Of a stretch of DNA of 64,000 nt, positions 8,238 to 17,285 are shown in pieces. A program made the translations under genes and the position numbers. How positions within the stretch are numbered: position 1 is the stretch's first letter; the number at the start of each line of letters is the position of its first letter. The notes under the pieces are model-generated. The model was not told the DNA's origin. It did no database searches and saw only the letters and a list, made by a program, of their open reading frames with translations. This DNA is from Cerasicoccus arenae (GTDB lineage: Bacteria; Verrucomicrobiota; Verrucomicrobiia; Opitutales; Cerasicoccaceae), in assembly GCF_014651635.1 (NCBI RefSeq), contig NZ_BMXG01000002.1:186001-250000 (forward strand), in the 5' to 3' direction.

Positions 8238-11093
8238 TCAAATGTCGCCAGTTGAATCTACGACGAATTTGAAGAAGACTACTCTGGCGATCGGCAAATT
8301 CATCATTTGGATCATGGAGCGATCACCGTTGTCGGGTGACCAGCTAATGGTTTCTATAGGGGTGAGCAGTGGCTGCCAGGAATCGAAGGTTAGGTCGTTC
8401 GAATAATAAACCTGAAATGCCATATCACGGGCCGCACCTGGGCTGTGCCAGAGCAGCCCGATCGAGCTTTGGGTGCCCTCAATGTTCCACACAATTCGTG
8501 GTTCCTGGTTTGGTTGCCTCATACCGTTGTTGGGGTCTGTGCCAAAGTAGCGCTCCAGTCGGTTATTCCAAGAATCGCCATCGGGGTCGGCGTTTGGTGC
8601 GCTGAGGCTGGAGTTTTCTTCGCCAGTTGGTGAAAAGTGCTGGTAGCGCCATTGATCAGCGGGCTTATCCTCGATGGCAATGTCGAGGCTGTTGCTCGTG
8701 CCCAATTCGTAACCGATGACGGGCTCGATAGAAATGGTCAGTTGGCGAGTTCCTTGGGGCACGTCATCAACGATGGGGTATATCCAGATTTCGGCGCTCG
8801 ATTTCCCTGTGGGAATGGTGACTATACTGGGAAAGGCCCTGTAATCCACGTCTGCGACGGCGTCACCTGCTATAGACAGGTTCACGTCGATTGCGGCTTG
8901 GTTGGATATGTTGTCACGTACGATCTGAATGCGGGCTGGTTTGCCATTTTGTTCGCGAGCAATTGGATTAGCTGCGACGAGACTAATGATGGGGGGAGTA
9001 GTGGAGGCGGTTGAGGCAAGCTTCACTGCATCAACAATCACGTAGCCGTTTGCTCCAGTGGTAGAGACCTTGATTGTGCCTGTGGAGCCAGCGTCGAAAT
9101 ACCATTCGCCTATCGCATACCAGGATCCGCCGTTGACCTGTTGGTTTACCGTTATCTGATCCACGCCGTTGGCATCGGTGACTTCAATGGGTACGTTGGT
9201 CGCCCGATTGGAATGAGAGGTCCAACGCAGGAAGACTTGATAACTATCGGATTTAGGAACGTCTGGTCGGAATATCACACTCTTTTCCTTTGCAGCGTTA
9301 TCGTTGTGCAAATAGTCAGTACCGCTGTAGCCCGGTGTGCTTTGGCTGGATAGCCAGTCGCCATCGATTTCCACGTAGTCCGAGTCTAGATTATCAATGA
9401 TTAGCGGATTTTCAGACGTTGGCCGATCGCCGAGTATTTGGCCGGCAGCCAGCAAACGCGGCCGTAGTTCTTCGTAGTCCACTTGTTGGACACTTTGTTT
9501 TTTGGCGATGGCGAGACCGGCGGCGATGGTTGCGGATTGAGACAACGCCATTAAGCAAGGCTCCATCCGGATGGAGCAAAAGGCGACATGCGATGCAGAG
9601 AGACACCACGGTACAAGCAAGTTCGATGCTGTTTTCTCAGGCGGAACGAGTGCCCGGTAGGGGATCTGCCAAGGCGTTGTGATATTACCGCCGGTGTCGC
9701 CTTCCACACGCACGGTTCCAGTGGTTGAGACAAAGCGTCGGTTATGGTGGGCGTCCGCCCGATAATTGGCCATGCCCACGCTGTCGACGACCGGCAATTC
9801 ACGGTTGTAGTATTGTTGGGTGACGACGAAATCGGAGACCATACGTCGGGCTTCACGGACGTAGAGTTCGTGTGGCCAACCATCCGTTTCGGGATATTCG
9901 CCAAGAGGCAAGCCGAGCTGCTGGGACTTGCTAATTAAATTGGCAATATTGGTCTGTGTTGCGGCTGGTAACGAGTTGTCGGTGGCTAATGCGGCGTATC
10001 GTGGATCGTTCTGGATGTACCACAGCATGCCGAGTTGCCAGCCAACATGGCTCTGGTAAATTAGTTCACGAATGGCGTAGCTGGCCTCACACCAAGGGGT
10101 GTAGTTGAGGCCATCTTCTGTCCAGCGATTACCGCCAATATGGTCTGTCGAGACGCCACGGTTAAACATCTCATGGTTGTTGATGTCGTTGCCAACCTGC
10201 ATTGACGTGCTGCCGCCGTTACGGTGATAACGGTAGAGAATCTCAAAATCGTCGGCGTTGTAGGTCGGGGGTTGCCAGAACGGTTGAAGCTTGGTCGGGT
10301 CCGTATTCTGCACAGTGTACATACGGAAATTATAGGCCTGTATATGTTCGTCGGCTTGGCCATGTGTGTCCTCAGTTTCATTTGGCAGAATGTTGGCAAT
10401 CAGGCCGCTGGCTGAGTCGCCGGGGACGACATACGGGTCCACTCCTGGTAGCGAGACCGACGCTTCGCGGCCGGCCAGAGATTCTCCATACTGTGTCTTA
10501 GCTTCTCGGCCAAATGTGTAGGGTACATCCGCCATGGCCATCAGATCGCCTTCGTATGTGCAATCAATGAACATCCGGCCGCGAAAGACGCTGCCGTTCT
10601 CCATACGGAGTGAAATGATTCGCGGGCCATCTTTTTCGACTTCAGCGAGGCGTTGTTCGTAATAAGTTGGAATCGGCGTGTCCCAGTCTGCGCCGGGGAC
10701 CGGGTCTGCGAGTAATTCCTCAAATGCAGCTTCGGCTTTGGAGGGCTTAAAACCGGTATTGCCTGTTTTATCAAAATACTCCCGAGTGATGCCGCCTTGA
10801 ACGTTGGCGTCCACGCCATCGGTCGCCGTCAGTCCGCCAGAGGTTAGCCCGCCGACATGGCGCCCAAATACCACTAGAGCCACGGAGTTGCCTTGCCGGG
10901 CAGCTTGAACTGCCGCCGTGACGCCGCCTGAGGTTCCACCGTAGACAATGATGTCGGCTTCGACATCAACTATTGGGGCATCCGGGGCTGGGTAATAGTA
11001 TTGGAGTCCTGGATTGGGGGTGTCAGCAGCGCCATAGGCGGAGCCACTGATTGCCAAAGAAAGAATTGATAGGGTTAGCTTACGAGAAATCAT
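8238..11093 (-). CDS. Secreted FAD-dependent oxidoreductase with golvesin-like and Calx-beta-like domains
   Basis: 951 aa with a signal peptide at about 1-22. The dinucleotide loop IIVYGGTSGGVTA at 48-60 marks the FAD_oxidored family (PF12831 type), common in Planctomycetota and Verrucomicrobiota and often near glycan degradation genes. The flavin domain extends to about 540. A golvesin/xanthan-lyase-C-like beta domain follows at about 570-695 (YVEIDGDW through YVIVDAVKL), then a Calx-beta-like domain at about 700-800 and an Asp-rich calcium-type loop near 840 (DPDGDSWNN). The architecture suggests an extracellular or periplasmic enzyme acting on carbohydrate or glycoside; the substrate is unknown. 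It is flanked upstream by a perfect 7-bp inverted repeat at 11153-11175. Confidence 0.82.
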   Translation of the reverse strand: MISRKLTLSILSLAISGSAYGAADTPNPGLQYYYPAPDAPIVDVEADIIVYGGTSGGVTAAVQAARQGNSVALVVFGRHVGGLTSGGLTATDGVDANVQGGITREYFDKTGNTGFKPSKAEAAFEELLADPVPGADWDTPIPTYYEQRLAEVEKDGPRIISLRMENGSVFRGRMFIDCTYEGDLMAMADVPYTFGREAKTQYGESLAGREASVSLPGVDPYVVPGDSASGLIANILPNETEDTHGQADEHIQAYNFRMYTVQNTDPTKLQPFWQPPTYNADDFEILYRYHRNGGSTSMQVGNDINNHEMFNRGVSTDHIGGNRWTEDGLNYTPWCEASYAIRELIYQSHVGWQLGMLWYIQNDPRYAALATDNSLPAATQTNIANLISKSQQLGLPLGEYPETDGWPHELYVREARRMVSDFVVTQQYYNRELPVVDSVGMANYRADAHHNRRFVSTTGTVRVEGDTGGNITTPWQIPYRALVPPEKTASNLLVPWCLSASHVAFCSIRMEPCLMALSQSATIAAGLAIAKKQSVQQVDYEELRPRLLAAGQILGDRPTSENPLIIDNLDSDYVEIDGDWLSSQSTPGYSGTDYLHNDNAAKEKSVIFRPDVPKSDSYQVFLRWTSHSNRATNVPIEVTDANGVDQITVNQQVNGGSWYAIGEWYFDAGSTGTIKVSTTGANGYVIVDAVKLASTASTTPPIISLVAANPIAREQNGKPARIQIVRDNISNQAAIDVNLSIAGDAVADVDYRAFPSIVTIPTGKSSAEIWIYPIVDDVPQGTRQLTISIEPVIGYELGTSNSLDIAIEDKPADQWRYQHFSPTGEENSSLSAPNADPDGDSWNNRLERYFGTDPNNGMRQPNQEPRIVWNIEGTQSSIGLLWHSPGAARDMAFQVYYSNDLTFDSWQPLLTPIETISWSPDNGDRSMIQMMNLPIARVVFFKFVVDSTGDI

Positions 11094-11152
11094 CAGTCTC
11101 TATGAAGACAGTTCGCCGCGATGAGTTAAAGGGGATAGTCTTGGATACATGA

Positions 11153-11175
11153 TGCAAAAACTTGTAGATTTTGCA
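11153..11175 (-). promoter_or_regulatory. Inverted repeat upstream of FAD oxidoreductase gene
   Basis: Perfect TGCAAAA-N9-TTTTGCA, 60-82 bp upstream of the oxidoreductase start and 48 bp after the stop of the preceding gene. It could be an operator or part of an attenuated terminator. No factor can be named. Confidence 0.3.
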
Positions 11176-11222
11176 ATTTTTGCCAATCGTTTCCGCTCTC
11201 AGGTCAGGGTGCCTCTGGTTAA

Positions 11223-11783
11223 TCACTCCTTGGCTTTACTAGGATCGAACAGGACGAAGCCCTGCATTTCCTTGTAGATAAGCTCGGCTTCAGGCCAAGT
11301 GCTTTCTGGAGCACCGAACATACTGACCACGACCATGTCGGCGTCGTCGTTCCAGAAAAAGGAATAAATCACATGGTAATCGTCTGCGGCGTTGTGGGGG
11401 TTGGGCTGGATGGCTTCCAGACAGCGGACTCGGAATGGACCTTGATCATACTCATCGCAGACCTTAATGACGGATTTGGCGTTGGATTTAAATTTTTCCA
11501 GATTCTGCGCTGCTGCTTCGCTTGGCTTGAAGCCAGCTTCACTGACTTTGAAGAAACCCTGAATGCGGAAGCCCGTTTCGTAGCCTTCCCCCGTCATTTC
11601 TTCTTTGGAGAAGACATACATGAAGCCGTTATCCAGCCCACCACCCTCGTAATGCCAATCCTTGGGCATTAGTGCTTTGCCGCCCATGGGAAGCTTCTGC
11701 ACGCGGAAGCCCTCCGGGATTTCCTGGGCGTGAAGGGCTGCGATGGCAGCAAAGAGAATCAAGGCTAGGCGAAGCATGCGCAT
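11223..11783 (-). CDS. Exported protein of unknown function
   Basis: 186 aa from the ATG at 11783, chosen because a clean signal peptide begins there (MRMLR then a hydrophobic stretch ending LHA-Q at residue 19). Longer in-frame starts run into the divergent pyc gene. The mature part is a single mixed alpha/beta domain rich in aromatic residues, with three Cys residues or fewer and no motif that I recognise. It probably acts in the periplasm. It is divergent from pyc, with a 90-bp shared intergenic region that must hold both promoters. An ATG at 11777 is an equally good start. Confidence 0.7.
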   Translation of the reverse strand: MRMLRLALILFAAIAALHAQEIPEGFRVQKLPMGGKALMPKDWHYEGGGLDNGFMYVFSKEEMTGEGYETGFRIQGFFKVSEAGFKPSEAAAQNLEKFKSNAKSVIKVCDEYDQGPFRVRCLEAIQPNPHNAADDYHVIYSFFWNDDADMVVVSMFGAPESTWPEAELIYKEMQGFVLFDPSKAKE

Positions 11784-11873
11784 AAGGTTTGATTCCCAAA
11801 ATAACACCTGTTTGGCCAGCGAAAATGCCGGTAAGCCTTGACAGAAACAGCCTCGTATTAGTCTTTCTAACAC

Positions 11874-14800
11874 ATGGATAAGCTTCTTGTTGCCAACCGT
11901 AGTGAAATCGCCGTCCGTATTTTCCGTAGCGCCACCGAGCTGGATTTGCGCACGGTCGCCATTTACGCCGACGAGGACCGTTTCGGGGTCCACCGTTTTA
12001 AGGCGGATGAATCCTACAAGGTGGGTGCGGGTAAAGGCCCCGTCGCGGCCTACCTCGATATTGAGAGCATCGTCGCCCTAGCCAAGGAAAAGGGCGCGAA
12101 ATACATTCACCCCGGTTATGGCTTCCTTTCGGAGAACGCCAGTTTTGCTCGTGCTGTTCAAGAGGCAGGGTTGATTTTTGTGGGGCCTCAGCCCGACATG
12201 CTTGAGCGTATGGGCGACAAAGTCGAGGCGCGCAAGATTGCCGATGAGGCAGGCGTCCCGACGTTGCCCGGCACGAAGGAGCCAATCAAAGACCCGAAAA
12301 AGGCGATGGCGGCAGCGAAAAAAGTCGGCTTCCCGTTGATCGTCAAAGCAGCTTTTGGCGGCGGTGGCCGTGGAATGCGCGTCGTCAAGAAGGAGGAAGA
12401 TCTTCTGCCAATGCTTCAGGAAGCGCAGAACGAAGCGCAGACTGCTTTTGGCAATTCCGCAGTATTTCTTGAGCGCTACGTTGGTCGAGCGAAGCACCTC
12501 GAAGTGCAGATACTCGGTGACAAGCATGGCAACGTCATGCATCTGCATGAGCGAGATTGCTCGGTCCAGCGTCGTCACCAGAAGGTAGTCGAAGTCGCGC
12601 CGTCCATCGATTTGCCGGACGATACCCGCATCGCGCTTTGTGAGGCTGCCGTTCGCGTTGCCAAGACGGTCAATTACGAAAACGCTGGCACGGTGGAATT
12701 CCTCTACGACCTCGACACGAACGAGTGGTTCTTCATCGAGATGAACCCGCGCATTCAGGTCGAGCACACCGTCACGGAGGTCATCACCGGCATCGACATC
12801 GTCCGCTCGCAGATTCTCATCGCGCAGGGCAAAAAACTGACCGATCCCGAGCTTGCGCTGCCGAGTCAGGAAAATGTTCCTCGCAACGGCTTTGCGATGC
12901 AGGCCCGCATTACAACCGAGGACCCGGAAAAGAATTTTGCGCCGGATTACGGCAAGATCGTGAACTACCGCTCGGCGGCTGGTTTTGGTATTCGCCTTGA
13001 CGGTGCTATGGGCGACACCGGATCGGTCATCACGCCGTTTTACGACTCGTTGCTGGTTAAGCTGACGGCGTCAGCTTCGAGCTTCCCCATCGCCTGCCGC
13101 CGTATGCACCGCGCTTTGCAGGAGATGCGCATTCGTGGTGTGAAGACGAATATTCCGTTCATTGAAAACGTCATCAGCCACCCGGAATTCGTTTCGGGCA
13201 TGGCGACGACGACCATGATTGATCGCTCACCCGAGCTATTCCAGTTTAAGCGTCGCCGCGACCGCGCCACGAAGTTGCTCAAGCTCCTCGGCGATACCAT
13301 TGTTAACGGTAATGATCAGGTGAAGGGCCGGGAAAAACCGCTCATGAACTTGCCCGTCATTGTGCCCGACTACGACCACAAGGAGGCGATCCCCAAGGGC
13401 ACGCGCGACTACCTGCTGGAGCACGGTGCGACGAAATTTGCCGAGTGGACCAGCAAGCAGAAGCAACTGCTGATCACCGACACCACCTTCCGCGACGCCC
13501 ACCAGAGCCTGCTCGCTGCCCGCGTGCGCACCTACGACATGCTCCAGGTCGCCGACGCAATGGCCCACCGTGCACCGCAACTTTACTCCATGGAAATGTG
13601 GGGTGGGGCGACCTTCGACACCTCGATGCGCTTCCTCAAGGAAGGCCCGTTCAAGCGCCTGCGCAAGCTCCGCGAGCGCATCCCGAACATCTGTTTCCAG
13701 ATGCTGTTCCGTGGTTCGAATGCAGTCGGTTACTCAACGTATCCAGACAGTGTCATCAAGGGCTTCATCAAGCACTCGGCCGAGGCTGGGATGGATATTT
13801 TCCGCATCTTCGATTCGCTCAATTACCTGCCGAACCTGAAGGTCGCAATGGAGACCGTTGCTGGCCACACGCACGGCGTTTGCGAAGGCACGCTTTGTTA
13901 TACGGGCAACATTCTTGACGCCAAGCGCGACAAATACGACCTCAAGTATTATGTGGAGCTGGCCAAGGAGTTGGAGAAGATGGGCGCACACATTTTGGCG
14001 ATCAAGGACATGTCCGGTCTGTGTCATCCTTTCGCAGCGGAAAAGCTGGTCAAGACACTCAAGCAAGAGATTGGCATCCCCGTGCACTTCCACACGCACG
14101 ACTCCAGCGGCATCGCGAGCGCGTCCGTGCTTAAGGCCGCCGAGGCAGGCGTCGACGTGGTGGACCTCGCGATTTCTTCGTTGTCCGGCCTGACCGCACA
14201 GCCGAATTTGAACTCGATTGTTTACGCGCTGGCGGGATCGCCACGCGACACCGGGCTCAACCAGACGTTCCTCGACGAGCTTTCGATCTATTGGGAAGCC
14301 GTTCGCCAGTACTACGGACCGTTCGACACGTCGCCCAAGTTTGGTAGCGCCGAAGTTTACGCCCACGAAATGCCCGGTGGCCAATACACCAACCTGCGTG
14401 AGCAGGCGTCGGCTCTCGGTCTTGGCGCTCGCTGGCCGGAAGTGGTCCGCTACTACGAGGAGGTCAACGAGCTCTTTGGCGACATCGTTAAGGTCACGCC
14501 GAGCTCGAAAGTTGTTGGCGACATGGCGATCTATCTGCTGACCCGCGGTATCGAGCCGAAAAATCTAGTTAACCTAGAACCTGGCAGCCAGCCCTTCCCG
14601 GCATCGGTCATCGACATGCTTTCCGGTGGCCTTGGGCAGCCCAAGGGCGGCTGGCCCAAGAAGGTGCAAAAGGTCGTCCTTGGCGACCGCAAAGCCCGCA
14701 CGGGCCGCCCTGGTAGCTACGCGGAGAAAATCGATCTCGACGCGACGATGAAGAAGGTTGCCAAGATGCGCGGACGCGAAGCCAACGAAGACGATCTTTA

Positions 14801-15314
14801 CACCTACCTGATGTATCCCGACGTCTACAAGCAACTCGTCGAATACGTCGAGGAATACGGCCATGCTCGTGTGTTGCCGACCCCGGCATACTTCTACGGA
14901 CTTGAGCCCGGTGAAGAAATTTCGGTCGAGATCGAAGAAGGTAAGACGCTTTTCGTGAAGCTTATCTATGTGGGTGACCCGAATGCGGATGGTTTCCGAA
15001 CAATTACCTTTGAGATGAACGGTCGCCCGCGTGAAACGGTTGTCCGCGACAAGTCAATCGTCTCCGAAGGCAAGCAACGAGCTCAGGCAGATCCCGCCGA
15101 TGAAAAACAGGTCGGTGCGCCAATTCCGGCCATGATCAGCAGCGTTTCTGCAACGGTTGGCCACAAGGTAAAGAAGGGCGACAAGCTCGTGGTCCTCGAA
15201 GCCATGAAGATGCAGAGCACTGTCTATGCGCCTTGCGATGGCGTTATCGACGAGGTTACGGTCAAGGCCGGCGACCAAGTCGACTCGAAAGACTTGCTGG
15301 TGCGGCTGCGTTAA
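11874..15314 (+). CDS. pyc: Pyruvate carboxylase
   Basis: Biotin-dependent carboxylation of pyruvate to oxaloacetate, the anaplerotic step (family knowledge). Full single-chain alpha4-type layout of 1146 aa. The biotin carboxylase is at about 1-450 (Gly-rich ATP loop GGGGRGM near 161, catalytic EMNPRIQVEH near 290). The carboxyltransferase is at about 530-810 (DTTFRDAHQSLLAARVRT from 535). An allosteric/linker region follows, then the C-terminal biotinyl domain with EAMKM, Lys1112 being the biotin site. A TTGACA at 11838-11843 could be a -35 element, but its best -10 (TAGTCT) has a short 15-bp spacer. High GC third positions are consistent with high expression. Confidence 0.97.
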   Translation: MDKLLVANRSEIAVRIFRSATELDLRTVAIYADEDRFGVHRFKADESYKVGAGKGPVAAYLDIESIVALAKEKGAKYIHPGYGFLSENASFARAVQEAGLIFVGPQPDMLERMGDKVEARKIADEAGVPTLPGTKEPIKDPKKAMAAAKKVGFPLIVKAAFGGGGRGMRVVKKEEDLLPMLQEAQNEAQTAFGNSAVFLERYVGRAKHLEVQILGDKHGNVMHLHERDCSVQRRHQKVVEVAPSIDLPDDTRIALCEAAVRVAKTVNYENAGTVEFLYDLDTNEWFFIEMNPRIQVEHTVTEVITGIDIVRSQILIAQGKKLTDPELALPSQENVPRNGFAMQARITTEDPEKNFAPDYGKIVNYRSAAGFGIRLDGAMGDTGSVITPFYDSLLVKLTASASSFPIACRRMHRALQEMRIRGVKTNIPFIENVISHPEFVSGMATTTMIDRSPELFQFKRRRDRATKLLKLLGDTIVNGNDQVKGREKPLMNLPVIVPDYDHKEAIPKGTRDYLLEHGATKFAEWTSKQKQLLITDTTFRDAHQSLLAARVRTYDMLQVADAMAHRAPQLYSMEMWGGATFDTSMRFLKEGPFKRLRKLRERIPNICFQMLFRGSNAVGYSTYPDSVIKGFIKHSAEAGMDIFRIFDSLNYLPNLKVAMETVAGHTHGVCEGTLCYTGNILDAKRDKYDLKYYVELAKELEKMGAHILAIKDMSGLCHPFAAEKLVKTLKQEIGIPVHFHTHDSSGIASASVLKAAEAGVDVVDLAISSLSGLTAQPNLNSIVYALAGSPRDTGLNQTFLDELSIYWEAVRQYYGPFDTSPKFGSAEVYAHEMPGGQYTNLREQASALGLGARWPEVVRYYEEVNELFGDIVKVTPSSKVVGDMAIYLLTRGIEPKNLVNLEPGSQPFPASVIDMLSGGLGQPKGGWPKKVQKVVLGDRKARTGRPGSYAEKIDLDATMKKVAKMRGREANEDDLYTYLMYPDVYKQLVEYVEEYGHARVLPTPAYFYGLEPGEEISVEIEEGKTLFVKLIYVGDPNADGFRTITFEMNGRPRETVVRDKSIVSEGKQRAQADPADEKQVGAPIPAMISSVSATVGHKVKKGDKLVVLEAMKMQSTVYAPCDGVIDEVTVKAGDQVDSKDLLVRLR

Positions 15315-15341
15315 GCAAATCTGAGCCAGCATGAGAAAAGT

Positions 15342-16184
15342 ATGAAGCTGGCGATATTTCATGCGGTGCGTGCGGTGGAGCGAGCCTTGCCTTTGCAAGT
15401 GCTCCGAGCGGCGCTTTGGCCGTTGGCTTGGGCGGCAACGCTACGGGAAAAGAATCTGCGCCGGGAACTCGCGGCGGGGTGGGGGCGTTTGTCGGAATCC
15501 TGTCGAGGGGGGGGGGATGTTGAGCGGGTTATTTTCCGTGAGCGGGTTCGCTTTAATTTATCGAGGTTCATAAATTTCTGGCCAGATCGGCTGACCGAGC
15601 GACATTGGTCAGTGCGGATTCAGTTTACGGGCTTGGATGCATTGGAGACGGCGCGGCAAGCAGGGACACCCGTCGTGCTGGCGACGCTTCATGCTGGCCG
15701 AATGCATATGCTGCATTACGCCTTGCGAGCGAAAGGCATCCCGGCGGCAATGCTGATCAATAAACCCATCAGAGTGCGATCAGCCGTGAAGCTGGCGAAG
15801 GATCAATTGAGCCCAGGGCAGGGGCCGACAGTTTTCCCCCGAGAGCAACTAAAGGCCTCGCAGCGCCATTTACGGGATGGCAATTGTTTGATTGTTGCGA
15901 TGGACATGCCGTCGGAAGCCATGCGAGAGGCCTCATGGGGGGGGAGGGCAATTCGACTGTCAACTGGTGCCGTGCGGATGGCAGTTTCCACCCGGTCGCT
16001 GGTCGCAGCATGCATCGTTGTGGAGACCGCACCCTGGCGCTTCGAGGTGCAAATAGGTCAGCCGGTGTGTGCCTATTCACAAGGGTTGGAAGCCGCATTT
16101 GACCAAGTTGCCCAAGATCTGGAGCATCGGTTGCGTCCTTATTCAGAGCAGAGCTGTTGGGAGGTCTATAATTGCCTGGTTTAA
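15342..16184 (+). CDS. Lysophospholipid/lipid A acyltransferase-like protein (LpxL/HtrB type)
   Basis: 280 aa. The central part carries the features of the LABLAT/HtrB acyltransferase group: a strand followed by the catalytic-type His in VLATLHAGRMHML at about 111-123, then FPREQLKASQRHLRDGNCLIVAMDMPS with its conserved Asp, and GGRAIRLSTGAVRMA. Such enzymes add secondary acyl chains to lipid A or related lipids at the inner membrane. The N-terminus is amphipathic rather than a clear membrane helix. Two G-runs lie inside the gene: G10 at codons 55-59 (RGGG) and G8 at about codons 199-201 (WGG). A one-base slip in the first would destroy the catalytic domain, so switching is possible. It follows pyc by 27 bp. 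Confidence 0.7.
   Translation: MKLAIFHAVRAVERALPLQVLRAALWPLAWAATLREKNLRRELAAGWGRLSESCRGGGDVERVIFRERVRFNLSRFINFWPDRLTERHWSVRIQFTGLDALETARQAGTPVVLATLHAGRMHMLHYALRAKGIPAAMLINKPIRVRSAVKLAKDQLSPGQGPTVFPREQLKASQRHLRDGNCLIVAMDMPSEAMREASWGGRAIRLSTGAVRMAVSTRSLVAACIVVETAPWRFEVQIGQPVCAYSQGLEAAFDQVAQDLEHRLRPYSEQSCWEVYNCLV
15507..15516 (+). repeat. G10 tract in acyltransferase codons 55-59
   Basis: Uninterrupted run of 10 G encoding RGGG within the first fifth of the acyltransferase gene. The reading frame is intact at this length. Confidence 0.95.
15937..15944 (+). repeat. G8 tract in acyltransferase near codon 200
   Basis: Run of 8 G encoding Trp-Gly-Gly in the same acyltransferase gene; the second slippage-prone site in one ORF. 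Confidence 0.95.
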
Positions 16185-16248
16185 TTGCATTTCCGCACGA
16201 TAAGCATTGACGCCGCTAAATAACATATCAACATATCGGAATAATTTG

Positions 16249-17136
16249 ATGCGTATGTCTCGTGATATCCTTTCCAAGTTCGCTGACGGGCACAAAGTGT
16301 TCTCCGTCGAGTTTTTCCCACCCAAGACCGAGGAGGGGGCGCGGCAGATTCTGCGTACCGCTCATGCTCTGAAGGCCCACGAGCCGGATTTCGTGTCGAT
16401 TACCTACGGTGCTGGAGGCTCCAGCCGTGAGCGCACCATTGAATACGGTGAGCTGCTTCGCGATCTGTTCGGCTTCGAGGTGATGCCTCACCTGACTTGC
16501 GTTGGGCATTCGCGCGACGAGCTGACCAGTATTTTGGAGCGTTTTCAGGAAAGTGATTTTCATAATATCATGACCCTGCGTGGCGATCCTCCTAAGGGGC
16601 AAACGAGCTTTGAGCCGCATCCCGACGGCTTGCGTTACGCATCCGATTTGGTGGCGTTTATCAAAGAGCGTTTCCCCAATTTCTGCCTCGGCGTGGGCGG
16701 ATACCCAGAGAAACATCCTGAGGCGATGGACATGGACACGGACTTGGCCAACCTGCAAACCAAGGTCAATGCGGGGGCGGACTTCATCACGACGCAGCTG
16801 TTTTTCAACAATGCCGATTACTTCACGTTTGTGGAGCGGTGTCGCGGTTTGGGCATCGAAGTGCCTATCCTGCCGGGTGTCATGCCTGCGATGTCCTTTG
16901 ACCAGGTGAACCGCTTTTGCGGCTTTTGCGGTGCCAGGGTGCCACGCGAATTAGCCGCCAAGTTGGAATGCGTCAAAGACGACCCGGAGGCCTCGGAAGC
17001 GGTGGGCGTGGAATGGGCTTTGCAGCAAATTCGAGGTCTGCTCGACCGCGGCGCACCAGGCGTCCACCTCTACATTATGAATCGTTCTGGTGCCGCTATT
17101 GCCCTGATGGAAAAGCTCCGCGCGGCCAAGGTGTAG
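16249..17136 (+). CDS. metF: 5,10-methylenetetrahydrofolate reductase
   Basis: Reduces methylene-THF to methyl-THF for methionine synthesis, using FAD (family knowledge). The TIM-barrel motifs are clear: FSVEFFPPKTEEG near 18, TYGAGGSSRERT near 60, MTLRGDPP near 108 and QLFFNNADYF near 184. 295 aa from the ATG at 16249, the usual MetF length; a TTG at 16207 would add 14 residues with no homology value. The 64 bp upstream contain a short direct repeat (ACATATC twice) but no riboswitch that I can recognise. It follows the acyltransferase on the same strand. Confidence 0.94.
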   Translation: MRMSRDILSKFADGHKVFSVEFFPPKTEEGARQILRTAHALKAHEPDFVSITYGAGGSSRERTIEYGELLRDLFGFEVMPHLTCVGHSRDELTSILERFQESDFHNIMTLRGDPPKGQTSFEPHPDGLRYASDLVAFIKERFPNFCLGVGGYPEKHPEAMDMDTDLANLQTKVNAGADFITTQLFFNNADYFTFVERCRGLGIEVPILPGVMPAMSFDQVNRFCGFCGARVPRELAAKLECVKDDPEASEAVGVEWALQQIRGLLDRGAPGVHLYIMNRSGAAIALMEKLRAAKV

Positions 17137-17285
17137 CATCGGAGTTGAGTGATTGGACGGGTGTTTCTACTGAGGTCGAATCACCTATAATAGTGCCTGT
17201 AGCTGGAAATGTTCGTTTCTTTCGCTCGCTGCAACTGTTTACTGCGGAATAGCAGGGTCGGATGCGGTTACTTAAACCACATTGT

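Noticed and set aside
12078-12767. 229-aa antisense ORF inside pyc
   Set aside because: Shadow of a strongly conserved gene on the other strand; GC-rich third positions keep antisense frames open.
13734-14384. 216-aa antisense ORF inside pyc
   Set aside because: Same reason; falls in the carboxyltransferase coding region.
16185-16248. SAM riboswitch upstream of metF
   Set aside because: Only 64 bp are available and no matching stem set is visible.
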